Shown here piece by piece: positions 32,918-41,377 of a stretch of DNA of 64,000 nucleotides. Both the position numbers and the translations under genes were made by a program. The notes under the pieces were generated by a model. That model saw only the letters and a list, made by a program, of their open reading frames with translations. It made no database searches and had not been told where the DNA came from. Position 1 is the stretch's first letter. Each line of letters opens with the position of its first letter. The DNA is from JAGVSV01 sp040766135 (GTDB lineage Bacteria; Bacillota; Clostridia; Christensenellales; Aristaeellaceae), in assembly GCA_040766135.1 (NCBI GenBank), contig JAXGRA010000005.1, positions 1 through 64,000 on the forward strand, in the 5' to 3' direction.

Positions 32918-33267
32918 ACCTGCAGCTGTACATGCACAAGCGTAATTTTGACACGCAAAAGGCCGAGCGCTTCTTAAAAGAACGACGCATTGCCTATACC
33001 ATTGTGGATATGAAAAAGCGTCCGCCTGCCAAGCGGGAGCTGGAGTTGTTTGCCAACAAGCTGGGTGCGCGTGCGCTGATTGATCTGGACAGCCAGGCCG
33101 TCAAAGGGCACCCCATTGCGTATACCAACAGCGAGTCTATTATTATTGATTATCTGCTCACTCAGCCTGCGTTTTTGCGCACGCCGATATTGCGCGATGG
33201 GCAGCGCGTGCTGGTGGGTTTTGATGAAACTGCATACATGGATTTTGTGGGCCTGAACCGTACCTAA
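32914..33267 (+). CDS. ArsC/Spx-fold protein without the catalytic cysteine
   Basis: 117 residues of the thioredoxin-like ArsC/Spx family: short beta strand LQLYMHKRNFDTQKAERFLKERRIAYTIVD, PPAKRELELFANKLG, and the late TPILRDGQRVLVGFDETAY with the conserved proline-hydrophobic-arginine region. The CxxC or CxxxC at the end of strand 1 is replaced by HKRNFD; no cysteine occurs in the protein, so it cannot be a thiol arsenate reductase. A regulatory or binding role, as for Spx, is possible. Translationally coupled to rsfS (ATGA overlap). Confidence 0.75.
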   Translation: MNLQLYMHKRNFDTQKAERFLKERRIAYTIVDMKKRPPAKRELELFANKLGARALIDLDSQAVKGHPIAYTNSESIIIDYLLTQPAFLRTPILRDGQRVLVGFDETAYMDFVGLNRT

Positions 33268-33289
33268 CGCATTACAGGAGGAAGCAAAC

Positions 33290-35479
33290 ATGAAAAAGTC
33301 AACCATGATTCTGCTGCTGGCGCTGCTTGTAGTTGCCGTCATCTTTGGCATGCAGGCCGCCCGCAACAACACCCTGGAACAGGAAAAGAACGACGCACTC
33401 ACCGAGTTGAGCAATGTCCAGGCCGAACTGAATACTACCAGCGAACAGTTGGCCGAGACCACTGCAGCCCGCGATCAGGTGACGGCTGATTTGCAGATGT
33501 TGAAAGCGGAGCATGAACTGCTCAGCAAGGGAAAAGAAGGATTGGCTACCCAGCTTACCCAGGCCAACAATGTGGTGACCGCTCTGACCGAGGAGCGTGT
33601 GACGCTGGCCGGTCAAATTGAGAAAGCCAACAAGCAGGTTGCGGACTTGACCCTTCAACTGACCGCAGCCGACCAGGCCATTGCTATGCTGACCGCCAAC
33701 CAGGAAGGCATTGAAGCTACGCTGGAGGCCGCCAACATAAAAAATGGTCATGACCTTGACACGCGCATCCGGCAGCTGATTGCTGACAAGAACGCTGCGG
33801 AGGAGGCGCTGGCCAAGGCTGAGGAGGAGCTAACAGCCCTGCGCGCCGAATTGGCCACCATGGAAGAAAAACTGCAGCTGGCGCTGTCGGGCGGCGGCGA
33901 TATAACGGTGCTGCACACCAATGATGTGCATGCCCGCGTGGTCAGCGGCGGAAAAAACCAAATTGGCTACACCAAGTTGGGCACCATTGTGGAGCAGGCG
34001 CGCGAGGCCGGCGGCACGCTGCTGCTGGATGCGGGCGATACGCTGCACGGCATGGCCATTGCCGGCGCCACTCAGGGGCAGAGCGTGGTGGACTTGATGA
34101 ACATGCTGGGCTATGACGCCATGACGCCGGGCAACCATGATTTCAACTACGGCTATGAACGTCTGAAGGAACTGGAAAAGAGCATGGACTTTGCACTGGT
34201 CAACGCCAACATTTTGTTGGAGGATGGCAGCCATGCCTTCACGCCCTATGTGGTGCTGGAAGTTTCAGGCCGCAAGGTGGCCGTTGTGGGTGCCGCCAAC
34301 CCGCAGATGCAAAGCGCCATTCATCCTGATCAGATCAAGGGGCTGACGTTTGCCGGGCTGGAAAAGATCACTGAGGCCGTGGAAAGTGCACGGCAGGAAG
34401 CCGATGCCGTAATCATCCTGGCGCACTGGGGCTCTAGCGATGCCTATGATCCCAACAGCAGCGTGCTGGCGCAAATCCCTGGCGTAAACTTAGTGGTGGA
34501 CGGCCATAGCCATACGGCGTTTGCCGACATCAAGCAGGTGGAAGGTGCAGCGCTGGTGGTCAGTGCCGGGCAGCATCTGGAATATGTAGGCCGCGTGCAG
34601 CTGGCGTTTGACGCAGAAGGCGGCGTAACTGCCACAGCAAATCCCATTGCTTTTGAAGACACTGTAGATATTCCGATCAATCAAGCCATTGAGAATGCTA
34701 TCATTGACTTGGAGAACACAATGTCCGAGGTGCTGGGCGAGGTTGTGGGAAAAACAGAGGTGTTGCTGGATGGCGAGCGTGAAAACGTGCGCACTCGTGA
34801 AACCAATTTAGGCAACCTGGCGGCCGATGCGCTTCTGAAAGCCACCGCGGCGGACTTTGCCTTTACCAACGGTGGCGGCATCCGCCGCAGCATCGCAACG
34901 GGTGACATTACCCGCAAAGACGTTGTAGAAGTATTTCCCTTTGGCAACTCGGTGCTGGTGCTGGAAGTGACCGGCGCACAGCTGTTGGCCGCCATGGAGC
35001 ATGGCCTGCGCCAGTATCCGGAGCAGAGCGGCGGATTCCCGCAGATTGCAGGCGGTACGCTGGTCTTTTCAGCCGCCAATGAGCCGGGCAACCGCGTGAT
35101 GGAATTTACCATTGCGGGCAAGCCTGTGGACAGCGCCGCCACCTACCAAGTGGCCACCAATGACTTTCTGGCTGCCGGCGGTGATGGTTTTGACATGCTG
35201 AAGGATTGCCCCGTGTTGGGCTACTTGGGCACCCTGGACGAGATTTTGGGCAAGCACATTACGGCGCTGGGTACGATTACACTGGCGGAGGAGCAGCGCA
35301 TCGTGGAGGCTTTCCCGGTAGAAGAGACCCCGGAGGCCACGGAGGCTGTTGAAGCTTCCGAGGCAACGGAAAGCGAAGCGCAAGACACCCCCGCGACTTC
35401 GCCCGAGACGGAGACTGAAGCGGAGCCTGAAGCAGAAACTGAGACGGAATCTACCCCCGCGCCCACACAAGCTGCATAA
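33290..35479 (+). CDS. extracellular 5'-nucleotidase-family enzyme on a coiled-coil stalk
   Basis: 729 residues in four parts. (1) N-terminal hydrophobic anchor or signal, residues 5-24 (KKSTMILLLALLVVAVIFG). (2) Long coiled coil, about 27-200, with heptad-like Leu/Ala spacing. (3) Metallophosphatase domain starting at about 204 with metal-ligand motifs LHTNDVHARV, DAGDTLHG, TPGNHDFNYG (near 280), LAHWG and VDGHSHT (near 405), followed by the 5'-nucleotidase C-terminal substrate domain (NLAADALL, FTNGGGIRRSI, AAGGDGFDML). (4) Acidic Thr/Pro/Glu-rich tail, about 670-729, with no LPxTG. The family hydrolyses nucleotides such as AMP or UDP-sugars outside the cell. Last gene before a terminator; co-transcribed with nadD-yqeK, rsfS and the ArsC-like gene. 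Confidence 0.9.
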   Translation: MKKSTMILLLALLVVAVIFGMQAARNNTLEQEKNDALTELSNVQAELNTTSEQLAETTAARDQVTADLQMLKAEHELLSKGKEGLATQLTQANNVVTALTEERVTLAGQIEKANKQVADLTLQLTAADQAIAMLTANQEGIEATLEAANIKNGHDLDTRIRQLIADKNAAEEALAKAEEELTALRAELATMEEKLQLALSGGGDITVLHTNDVHARVVSGGKNQIGYTKLGTIVEQAREAGGTLLLDAGDTLHGMAIAGATQGQSVVDLMNMLGYDAMTPGNHDFNYGYERLKELEKSMDFALVNANILLEDGSHAFTPYVVLEVSGRKVAVVGAANPQMQSAIHPDQIKGLTFAGLEKITEAVESARQEADAVIILAHWGSSDAYDPNSSVLAQIPGVNLVVDGHSHTAFADIKQVEGAALVVSAGQHLEYVGRVQLAFDAEGGVTATANPIAFEDTVDIPINQAIENAIIDLENTMSEVLGEVVGKTEVLLDGERENVRTRETNLGNLAADALLKATAADFAFTNGGGIRRSIATGDITRKDVVEVFPFGNSVLVLEVTGAQLLAAMEHGLRQYPEQSGGFPQIAGGTLVFSAANEPGNRVMEFTIAGKPVDSAATYQVATNDFLAAGGDGFDMLKDCPVLGYLGTLDEILGKHITALGTITLAEEQRIVEAFPVEETPEATEAVEASEATESEAQDTPATSPETETEAEPEAETETESTPAPTQAA

Positions 35480-35496
35480 GCATTTTGCTATTATCG

Positions 35497-35524
35497 GCCG
35501 CAGCGCAACGCGCTGCGGCTTTTG
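35497..35524 (+). terminator. intrinsic terminator after the 5'-nucleotidase gene
   Basis: Perfect ten-base arms GCCGCAGCGC and GCGCTGCGGC with a three-base loop (35497-35519), then TTTTTG. It separates the nadD-yqeK operon from thrC, whose RBS TAGGAGGG follows within 30 bases. Confidence 0.85.
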
Positions 35525-35558
35525 TGTTACAATGTTCGCCTATAGGAGGGCGAAGCTC

Positions 35559-36995
35559 ATGATGACGTACCAAAGTACGCGGGGTGCCGCACAGGTAAGC
35601 CCCATGCAGGCGGTCTATGAGGGCATGGCGCCGGATGGCGGGCTGTATGTGCCCGCACATTTGCCGCAGCTGCCGTATGGCGACTGGGCACAGGGCACTT
35701 TTGTGCAGGTGGCGCAGCGCATTCTGTCGGCCTGGCTGCCGGGGTTTGACGCGGCGGCGGTGTTGCAGGGCGCTTATGATGCCTTTGATACCCCGCAGGT
35801 TGCGCCGTTGGTGCAGGTGGGCCCGGCCCATGTGTTGGAATTATTTCATGGCCCCACGGCGGCGTTTAAGGATGTAGCGCTGTGCGTTTTGCCCCGGTTG
35901 CTCAAGGCGGCGGGACAACAGCTGCACCCCGGCACGCGGCTGCTGGTGCTGATCGCCACCAGCGGCGACACCGGGTCGGCCGCGCTGCATGGTTTTTCGG
36001 GCGTGGAAGGCATCCGCGCGCTGGCGTTTTACCCAAGCAAAGGTATCAGCGCCGTGCAGCGCGCTCAGATGGTGACCATGCCCGGCGGCAATGTGGCAGC
36101 CTGCGGCATCCAGGGCAACTTTGATGATGCCCAGTCCGGCGTCAAGCGCATTTTTGCTGCGCCGATATCGGCGGATGTGCGGCTGTCCAGCGCCAACTCC
36201 ATCAACATTGGCCGCCTGGTGCCGCAGATTACGTATTATTACACAGCTTATGCTCAGCTGGTGCGGCAGGGCACGATACGCGCCGGTGAACGGGTGGATT
36301 ATGCCGTGCCCACCGGCAACTTTGGCGATATTCTGGCCGGGTGGCTGGCCAAGCATATGGGGCTGCCCGTGGGCACCTTAATCTGCGCCACCAATGCCAA
36401 CGATGCGCTGGACGTGTTTTTGCGCACCGGCGTATACGACCGGCGCAGGCCGCTTGCGCGCACGCTGTCGCCGTCCATGGATATTCTGGTGTCCAGCAAC
36501 TTAGAGCGTCTGCTGTGGTATGCCTGCGATGGCGACAGCGCCTATGTGTCCGATCTGATGGCGCAGCTGGCTCGCGAGGGGCACTATGCTGTCAGCGCAG
36601 CCGTGCGCGAACGCATTGCGCAGGATTTTATCAGCGTGTCGGTCAGCGACGCACAGGGGCTTATGCAGATACAGTCTGTTTGCCGGCAGCACGGCTATGC
36701 GATGGACCCGCACACCGCTGCGGCCTGGGCGGGCAGGGAGGCCGCGCAGGGCAACCGCCCGTGCGTGGTGCTGTCCACGGCTTCGCCGTTTAAGTTCCCG
36801 CAGGCCATGGCGCAGGCGCTGGGCTTTGCGGGCATTGATGATACCGTAGACGCAGCGGAGCGATTGGGGCAGGCTTTGGGCCAGTCCGTGCCCGCATCGC
36901 TGTCCGGGCTGGGACAGCGCCCCGTGCTGCACCCGGATGTGATTGAGGCAGGGGACATGGATGACTATGTACGCAGGATGGTAGACGCATGGTAA
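35559..36995 (+). CDS. thrC: threonine synthase
   Basis: 478-residue PLP enzyme that converts O-phosphohomoserine to threonine. Seen: YQSTRGAAQVSPMQAVYEGMAPDGGLYVP at the start, PLP lysine K104 in HGPTAAFKDVAL, the phosphate loop SGDTGSAAL and PTGNFGDILAGWLAKHMGLPV. Length fits the longer type of threonine synthase. ATG 35559 follows TAGGAGGG; a frame open back to 35349 overlaps the previous gene and the terminator. thrB starts within its last seven bases. Confidence 0.96.
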   Translation: MMTYQSTRGAAQVSPMQAVYEGMAPDGGLYVPAHLPQLPYGDWAQGTFVQVAQRILSAWLPGFDAAAVLQGAYDAFDTPQVAPLVQVGPAHVLELFHGPTAAFKDVALCVLPRLLKAAGQQLHPGTRLLVLIATSGDTGSAALHGFSGVEGIRALAFYPSKGISAVQRAQMVTMPGGNVAACGIQGNFDDAQSGVKRIFAAPISADVRLSSANSINIGRLVPQITYYYTAYAQLVRQGTIRAGERVDYAVPTGNFGDILAGWLAKHMGLPVGTLICATNANDALDVFLRTGVYDRRRPLARTLSPSMDILVSSNLERLLWYACDGDSAYVSDLMAQLAREGHYAVSAAVRERIAQDFISVSVSDAQGLMQIQSVCRQHGYAMDPHTAAAWAGREAAQGNRPCVVLSTASPFKFPQAMAQALGFAGIDDTVDAAERLGQALGQSVPASLSGLGQRPVLHPDVIEAGDMDDYVRRMVDAW

Positions 36996-37882
36996 AGGTA
37001 ATGGTACCCGCCTCTTCGGCCAACCTGGGGCCGGGGTTTGATTGTTTGGGGCTGGCGCTGGGCTGCTATGTCACGCTGTACGCAGCGCCAAAGGCAGAAG
37101 GGTTTGAGATAACGGGATGCCCGGTTGCTTATCGCAACGAGGACAACTTAGCTGTGCGCGCCTTTCAGGCTGCGCAGCAGCACTTGGGAAGCACGGGCGG
37201 TGCGCGGCTGCACATTGCATCAGACATTCCGGTGGCCAGCGGGTTGGGCAGCAGCGCCGCGCTGCTGGTGGCCGGATTGGTTGCTGCCTGTGCGCTGCAC
37301 GGCCGGGATGTGCCCAAGCTGGAGCTGCTGCAGCTGGCCACTGCGCTGGAGGGACATCCGGATAACGTAGCGCCCGCGCTGTTGGGCGGCCTGCAGGCCG
37401 GGGTGATGGCAGACAATCAGGTGTACTGCGTGGCGAATGCGCTGCATCCCGCGTGGCGGTTTGTGGCGCTTATCCCGCCTTTTGAACTGTCCACCAAACA
37501 GACGCGCGCTGCGCTGCCGGCCAGCGTGTCGCGCGCCGATGCGGTGTTTAACCTTTCGCGCGTGGCGCTGCTGCTGGGTGCGTTCAAGCAGGGCGATGGC
37601 GAATTGCTGCGCGCCGCCATGCAGGACAAGCTGCACCAGCCTCACCGCTTCCCGCTGATTCCTGATGGAAATGCGGTACAGGAACTGGCGCTGGCCCAGG
37701 GGGCCGATGCCTGCTGCATTTCCGGTGCCGGACCTACGCTGCTGGCGGTAGGACACGCGGGCTTTGAGCCCGCTCTGGAGCGCGTCATGGCGGCCCAGCA
37801 TCCCACCTGGCGGGTGTTGCCGCTTTGTGTAGATATGCAGGGCGCACGTGTGCAACCGCATCCTTTCCCGAATGGAACATAA
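36989..37882 (+). CDS. thrB: homoserine kinase
   Basis: 297-residue GHMP-family kinase that phosphorylates homoserine for ThrC. Seen: VMVPASSANLGPGFDCLGLAL at the start, the ATP loop PVASGLGSSAALLVAGLVA, GHPDNVAPALLGG and the C-terminal CISGAGPTLLAV. Starts inside thrC, seven bases before its stop. No homoserine dehydrogenase or aspartate kinase gene is in the window. Confidence 0.97.
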   Translation: MVKVMVPASSANLGPGFDCLGLALGCYVTLYAAPKAEGFEITGCPVAYRNEDNLAVRAFQAAQQHLGSTGGARLHIASDIPVASGLGSSAALLVAGLVAACALHGRDVPKLELLQLATALEGHPDNVAPALLGGLQAGVMADNQVYCVANALHPAWRFVALIPPFELSTKQTRAALPASVSRADAVFNLSRVALLLGAFKQGDGELLRAAMQDKLHQPHRFPLIPDGNAVQELALAQGADACCISGAGPTLLAVGHAGFEPALERVMAAQHPTWRVLPLCVDMQGARVQPHPFPNGT

Positions 37883-37930
37883 AAGATACAAAAATATGCA
37901 TGAAAGCCCGCCGTTTTCTGCATAATTCCA

Positions 37931-37959
37931 TTGACATATTTTGGGCCGAATGATAGGGT
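37931..37959 (+). promoter_or_regulatory. promoter of the ilv-leu operon
   Basis: Consensus TTGACA (37931-37936), 17-base spacer, weak TAGGGT (37954-37959). It lies 30 bases upstream of the leader peptide start. Another -10 alignment, GGTAAT at 37957, would need a 20-base spacer. Confidence 0.5.
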
Positions 37960-37988
37960 AATGCTCGGAACTATTCTTGGAGGTTTGT

Positions 37989-38096
37989 ATGATTCCTTGC
38001 AACGTCAATCTGCTGCTAGTATGCCTGCTGGGCGCGGTACGAATTACCAGCGTTCCCAGCGGGCATTGCTGTATACAAAGGCGCAGTGTGGCGTGA
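37989..38096 (+). CDS. ilv operon leader peptide (attenuation peptide)
   Basis: A 35-codon reading frame with its own RBS (TTGGAGG, seven bases before the ATG). Thirteen of 35 residues are Leu, Val or Ile: the run LLLVCLL at codons 8-14 is read at 38010-38030, and V17, I19, V22, I29 and V34 follow. The Leu/Val codons lie at the foot of an RNA hairpin that competes with the downstream terminator, the hallmark of ribosome-mediated attenuation. Codons are mostly CTG/GTA, so control would follow the charging of tRNA-Leu and tRNA-Val. The peptide itself probably has no other role. The frame is too short to be found by length-based ORF calling. Confidence 0.82.
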   Translation: MIPCNVNLLLVCLLGAVRITSVPSGHCCIQRRSVA

Positions 38097-38151
38097 GGTT
38101 TTCTGAGTGAACCAGCCCGTCCCCTTGTATACAAAGGAGGCGGGCTTTTTA
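38023..38151 (+). promoter_or_regulatory. ilv-leu transcription attenuator (pause, antiterminator and terminator hairpins)
   Basis: Three mutually exclusive pairings. Pause hairpin: GCCTGCTGGG (38023-38032) with CCCAGCGGGC (38055-38064), one G-U. Antiterminator: GTATACAAAGG (38071-38081) with CCCCTTGTATAC (38121-38132), one bulge. Terminator: AGCCCGTCCCC (38114-38124) with GGAGGCGGGCT (38136-38146), followed by TTTTTA. The sequence TGTATACAAAGG occurs twice (38070-38081 and 38126-38137), and this repeat makes the switch possible. A ribosome stalled on the Leu/Val codons would cover the first arm and free the antiterminator. Confidence 0.82.
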
Positions 38152-38171
38152 TTGGTGAAAGGAGTGACACG

Positions 38172-39839
38172 ATGCTCTTAACCGGCGCACAGGTTCTGAT
38201 CGAAGTCCTTTGGGAGCAAGGGGTGGACGTAGTGTTTGGCTACCCCGGCGGCTCCGTCATCCCCATTTATGACGAGCTATACAAGGCGCAGGACCGGATA
38301 TACCATTGCACGACTTCGCATGAGCAGGGGGCCTCGCATGCGGCCGATGGCTATGCCCGCGTCAGCGGCAGGCCCGGCGTGGTGATTGCCACCTCAGGCC
38401 CCGGTGCTACCAACCTGGTCACCGGCATTGCCAATGCGTATCTGGATTCGGTGCCCATGGTGGCCATCACCGGCAACGTAGCCTGTGCAATGATTGGGCG
38501 CGACAGTTTCCAGGAGGTGGACATCACCGGCGTCACGATGCCCATCACCAAGCACAACTACATGGTCAAGGACGTAAAGCACCTGGCGAGCACATTGCGC
38601 AGTGCGTTCAAACTGGCCATTTCGGGCCGCCCCGGCCCGGTGCTGGTGGATATCCCCAAGGATGTGCAGACCAACACCGTGCACTATCAGCGTGAGCCTG
38701 CCGTGCAAAAGACCAACAGCTTGAACGCCACCCAGCAGGAGATTGACGCTGCAATCAAGCTGGTGGCGCAGGCCGAGCGGCCCTTTATCTATGCAGGCGG
38801 CGGCGTCATCAGCGCCGATGCCTCGCCGGAACTGATTGAACTGGCGGAGCGCCTGGACTGCCCGGTAGGCACCAGCATGATGGGCCGCACGGCCCTGCCT
38901 GACAACCACCCGCGCAATTTGGGCATGACGGGCATGCATGGTGGCTATGCCGCCAGCAAGGTGCTGAGCATGAGCGACCTGATCATTGCGGTGGGCGCGC
39001 GTTTTTCTGACCGCGCTACCGGCGATAAGCAGGCCTATTCCGTGGGGCACCAGGTGCTGCATATTGACATTGACCCTGCCGAAATTGGCAAGAATATCCG
39101 GGAAGATTGCTCGGTGGTGGGCGATGTCAAACATGTGCTGCGCCAGATGCTGAACGCCGGCGTGCAGCGCAAGCCCGGCAACTGGTTTGAGCAGGTACGC
39201 AAGGTGGCCGATGCGCCCGACAGCCGCCTGAACATGCCGGAGGACGAACTGAACCCACAGACGGCCATCAGCGCAGTGCGCGCCAGGCTACAGGACGATG
39301 ACGTGATTGCTACTGACGTGGGGCAGCATCAGCTGTGGACGGCGCAATACTACGCCTTTGAACGGCCGCGCACGCTGGTGACGTCCGGCGGCTTAGGCGC
39401 CATGGGCTTTGGTATGGGCGCGGCCATTGGCGCATGCTTTGCACGCGGCAAAAAGCGCACGGTGCTGTTTACCTCTGATGGCTCTTTCCACATGAACCTG
39501 GCCGAAATGGCGACTGCCGTGTCCAATGAATTGCCGCTGCTGGTGGTGCTGCTCAATAACCAGGCGCTGGGCATGGTGCGGCAGTGGCAGACGCTGTTCT
39601 ACGAATGCCGCTATTCCAACACCTCGCTGCAGCGCAAGACGGACTTTGTCGCGCTGGCCGATGCCTTTGGCGCACATGGCTTCCGGGCGCATGATCTGGA
39701 CAGCCTGAACGCGGCGCTGGATGCGGCGCTGGCGCTATCCGGCCCGGCGTTGATCGACGTGGCTATTGACTGTGATACCAAGGTGCTGCCCATGATCCCG
39801 CCGGGCGGTACCATCAACGACATCATCATGAAAGGATAG
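38172..39839 (+). CDS. ilvB: acetolactate synthase large (catalytic) subunit
   Basis: 555 residues; condenses two pyruvate, or pyruvate and 2-oxobutyrate. TPP enzyme with the catalytic glutamate in TSHEQGASHAADGYAR, N-terminal GYPGGSVIPIYDEL, central FAD-binding domain, and C-terminal TPP site TSDGSFHMNLAEM...LLNNQALGMVRQWQ. First structural gene of the operon, 21 bases after the attenuator, with AAAGGAG as RBS. Confidence 0.98.
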   Translation: MLLTGAQVLIEVLWEQGVDVVFGYPGGSVIPIYDELYKAQDRIYHCTTSHEQGASHAADGYARVSGRPGVVIATSGPGATNLVTGIANAYLDSVPMVAITGNVACAMIGRDSFQEVDITGVTMPITKHNYMVKDVKHLASTLRSAFKLAISGRPGPVLVDIPKDVQTNTVHYQREPAVQKTNSLNATQQEIDAAIKLVAQAERPFIYAGGGVISADASPELIELAERLDCPVGTSMMGRTALPDNHPRNLGMTGMHGGYAASKVLSMSDLIIAVGARFSDRATGDKQAYSVGHQVLHIDIDPAEIGKNIREDCSVVGDVKHVLRQMLNAGVQRKPGNWFEQVRKVADAPDSRLNMPEDELNPQTAISAVRARLQDDDVIATDVGQHQLWTAQYYAFERPRTLVTSGGLGAMGFGMGAAIGACFARGKKRTVLFTSDGSFHMNLAEMATAVSNELPLLVVLLNNQALGMVRQWQTLFYECRYSNTSLQRKTDFVALADAFGAHGFRAHDLDSLNAALDAALALSGPALIDVAIDCDTKVLPMIPPGGTINDIIMKG

Positions 39840-39843
39840 GCAC

Positions 39844-40356
39844 ATGGACCGAGACAAGTTTCTTTTGTCGGCCCTGGTGGCCAACGAGGCAGGCGTGCTG
39901 ACGCGTGTGTCGGGCCTGTTTGGCCGACGCGGATACAACATTGAAAGCCTGTCGGTAGGCGAGACCGAAAACCCCGAGGTTTCCCGTATCACCATTGCCT
40001 GCCGCGGCGATGAGTACATCCAGGACCAGATGGTCAAGCAGCTGCGCAAACTGCCCGACGTAAAGGCCGTGATGCTGATGCCGCCCGAATCTACCGTGGC
40101 GCGCGAATTGATGCTGGTCAAGGTCAATGCGGAGCTGGCCACCCGTGCGCAAATCCATCAGACGGTGGACGTGTTCCGCGCCAAGGTGGTGGACATGATG
40201 CCCGACAGCATGACCATTGAAATCACCGGCGAAAAAAACAAACTGGATGCCTTTGTATCCAATCTGATTCCCTTCGGTATCTTAGAGCTGTGCCGCACTG
40301 GCGTGACAGCCATTGGGCGCAGCAGCACTATATTGACACAAGAAAGTGAGGAGTAA
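39844..40356 (+). CDS. ilvN: acetolactate synthase small (regulatory) subunit
   Basis: 170 residues: ACT domain (LSALVANEAGVLTRVSGLFGRRGYNIESLSVGETENPEVSRITI) and the C-terminal domain of the IlvH/IlvN family. It binds valine for feedback inhibition of IlvB in the family. Four bases after ilvB. Confidence 0.97.
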   Translation: MDRDKFLLSALVANEAGVLTRVSGLFGRRGYNIESLSVGETENPEVSRITIACRGDEYIQDQMVKQLRKLPDVKAVMLMPPESTVARELMLVKVNAELATRAQIHQTVDVFRAKVVDMMPDSMTIEITGEKNKLDAFVSNLIPFGILELCRTGVTAIGRSSTILTQESEE

Positions 40357-40359
40357 ACC

Positions 40360-41367
40360 ATGGCAACGATGTATTACGAGAAGGACTGTGACCTCAACCT
40401 GCTCAAGGGCAAGAAACTGGCGGTGGTGGGCTATGGTAGCCAGGGCCACGCGCATGCACTCAACTTAAAGGACAGCGGCATGGATGTCGTCATCGGCTTG
40501 TACGAGGGCAGCAAGTCCTGGGCCAAGGCAGAGGCGGCCGGCCTCACCGTGATGACCACCGCCGAGGCCGTCAAGCAGGCCGATGTGGTGATGATCCTGG
40601 TCAACGACGAAAAGCAGGCCGACCTGTACCAGAAGGACATTGCGCCCTACCTGCGCCCGGGCATGGCGCTGGCGTTCGGCCATGGCTTTAACATCCATTA
40701 CGGCCAGATCGTGCCGCCCAAGGATGTGGACGTCATCATGATTGCGCCCAAGGGCCCCGGCCATACCGTGCGCAGCCAGTACAAGGAAGGCCGCGGCGTG
40801 CCGTGCCTGATCGCGGTGTATCAGGATGCCACCGGCAAGGCCAAGCAGGTCGCCCTGGCCTGGGCGGCGGGCATTGGCGGCGCGCGCGCTGGCGTGCTGG
40901 AAACCACTTTTAAAGAAGAGACCGAGACCGACCTGTTCGGCGAGCAGGCCGTGCTGTGCGGCGGCGTGACCGCCTTGATGAAAGCGGGCTTTGACATTCT
41001 GGTCGAGGCCGGGTATCAGCCGGAGAGCGCGTACTTCGAGTGCCTGCACGAGATGAAGCTGATCATTGACCTGGTCAACGCAGGCGGCCTGTCCTTCATG
41101 CGTTATTCCATTTCGGACACCGCCGAATATGGCGACTACACCGTGGGCCCGCGCATTGTCACCGACGAAACCAAGAAGGAAATGAAAAAGGTGCTGGCCG
41201 AGATTCAGGATGGCACATTTGCCAAAAACTGGATTAACGAGAACAAAACCGGCCGTCCCAACTTCACCGCCATGCGCAAGCAGGCGCAGGAAAGCCTGGT
41301 GGAAAAAACCGGCAAGGAGCTGCGTGACCGCATGAGCTGGAAGCGCGAGGAATACGGCGAAAAGTAA
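40360..41367 (+). CDS. ilvC: ketol-acid reductoisomerase
   Basis: 335 residues, class I KARI: Rossmann loop VVGYGSQGHAHALNLKDSG, cofactor loop LYEGSKSWAKAEA, and metal ligands in the helical domain (ETDLFGEQAVLCGG, ECLHEMKLIIDL). Reduces and isomerises acetolactate and acetohydroxybutyrate. The gene starts three bases after ilvN. Confidence 0.98.
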   Translation: MATMYYEKDCDLNLLKGKKLAVVGYGSQGHAHALNLKDSGMDVVIGLYEGSKSWAKAEAAGLTVMTTAEAVKQADVVMILVNDEKQADLYQKDIAPYLRPGMALAFGHGFNIHYGQIVPPKDVDVIMIAPKGPGHTVRSQYKEGRGVPCLIAVYQDATGKAKQVALAWAAGIGGARAGVLETTFKEETETDLFGEQAVLCGGVTALMKAGFDILVEAGYQPESAYFECLHEMKLIIDLVNAGGLSFMRYSISDTAEYGDYTVGPRIVTDETKKEMKKVLAEIQDGTFAKNWINENKTGRPNFTAMRKQAQESLVEKTGKELRDRMSWKREEYGEK

Positions 41368-41377
41368 GAGAGGGATT

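Noticed and set aside
37883..38171. T-box leader before ilvB
   Set aside because: No AAGGTGG-type T-box sequence is present; the sequence instead fits a leader-peptide attenuator at every element.
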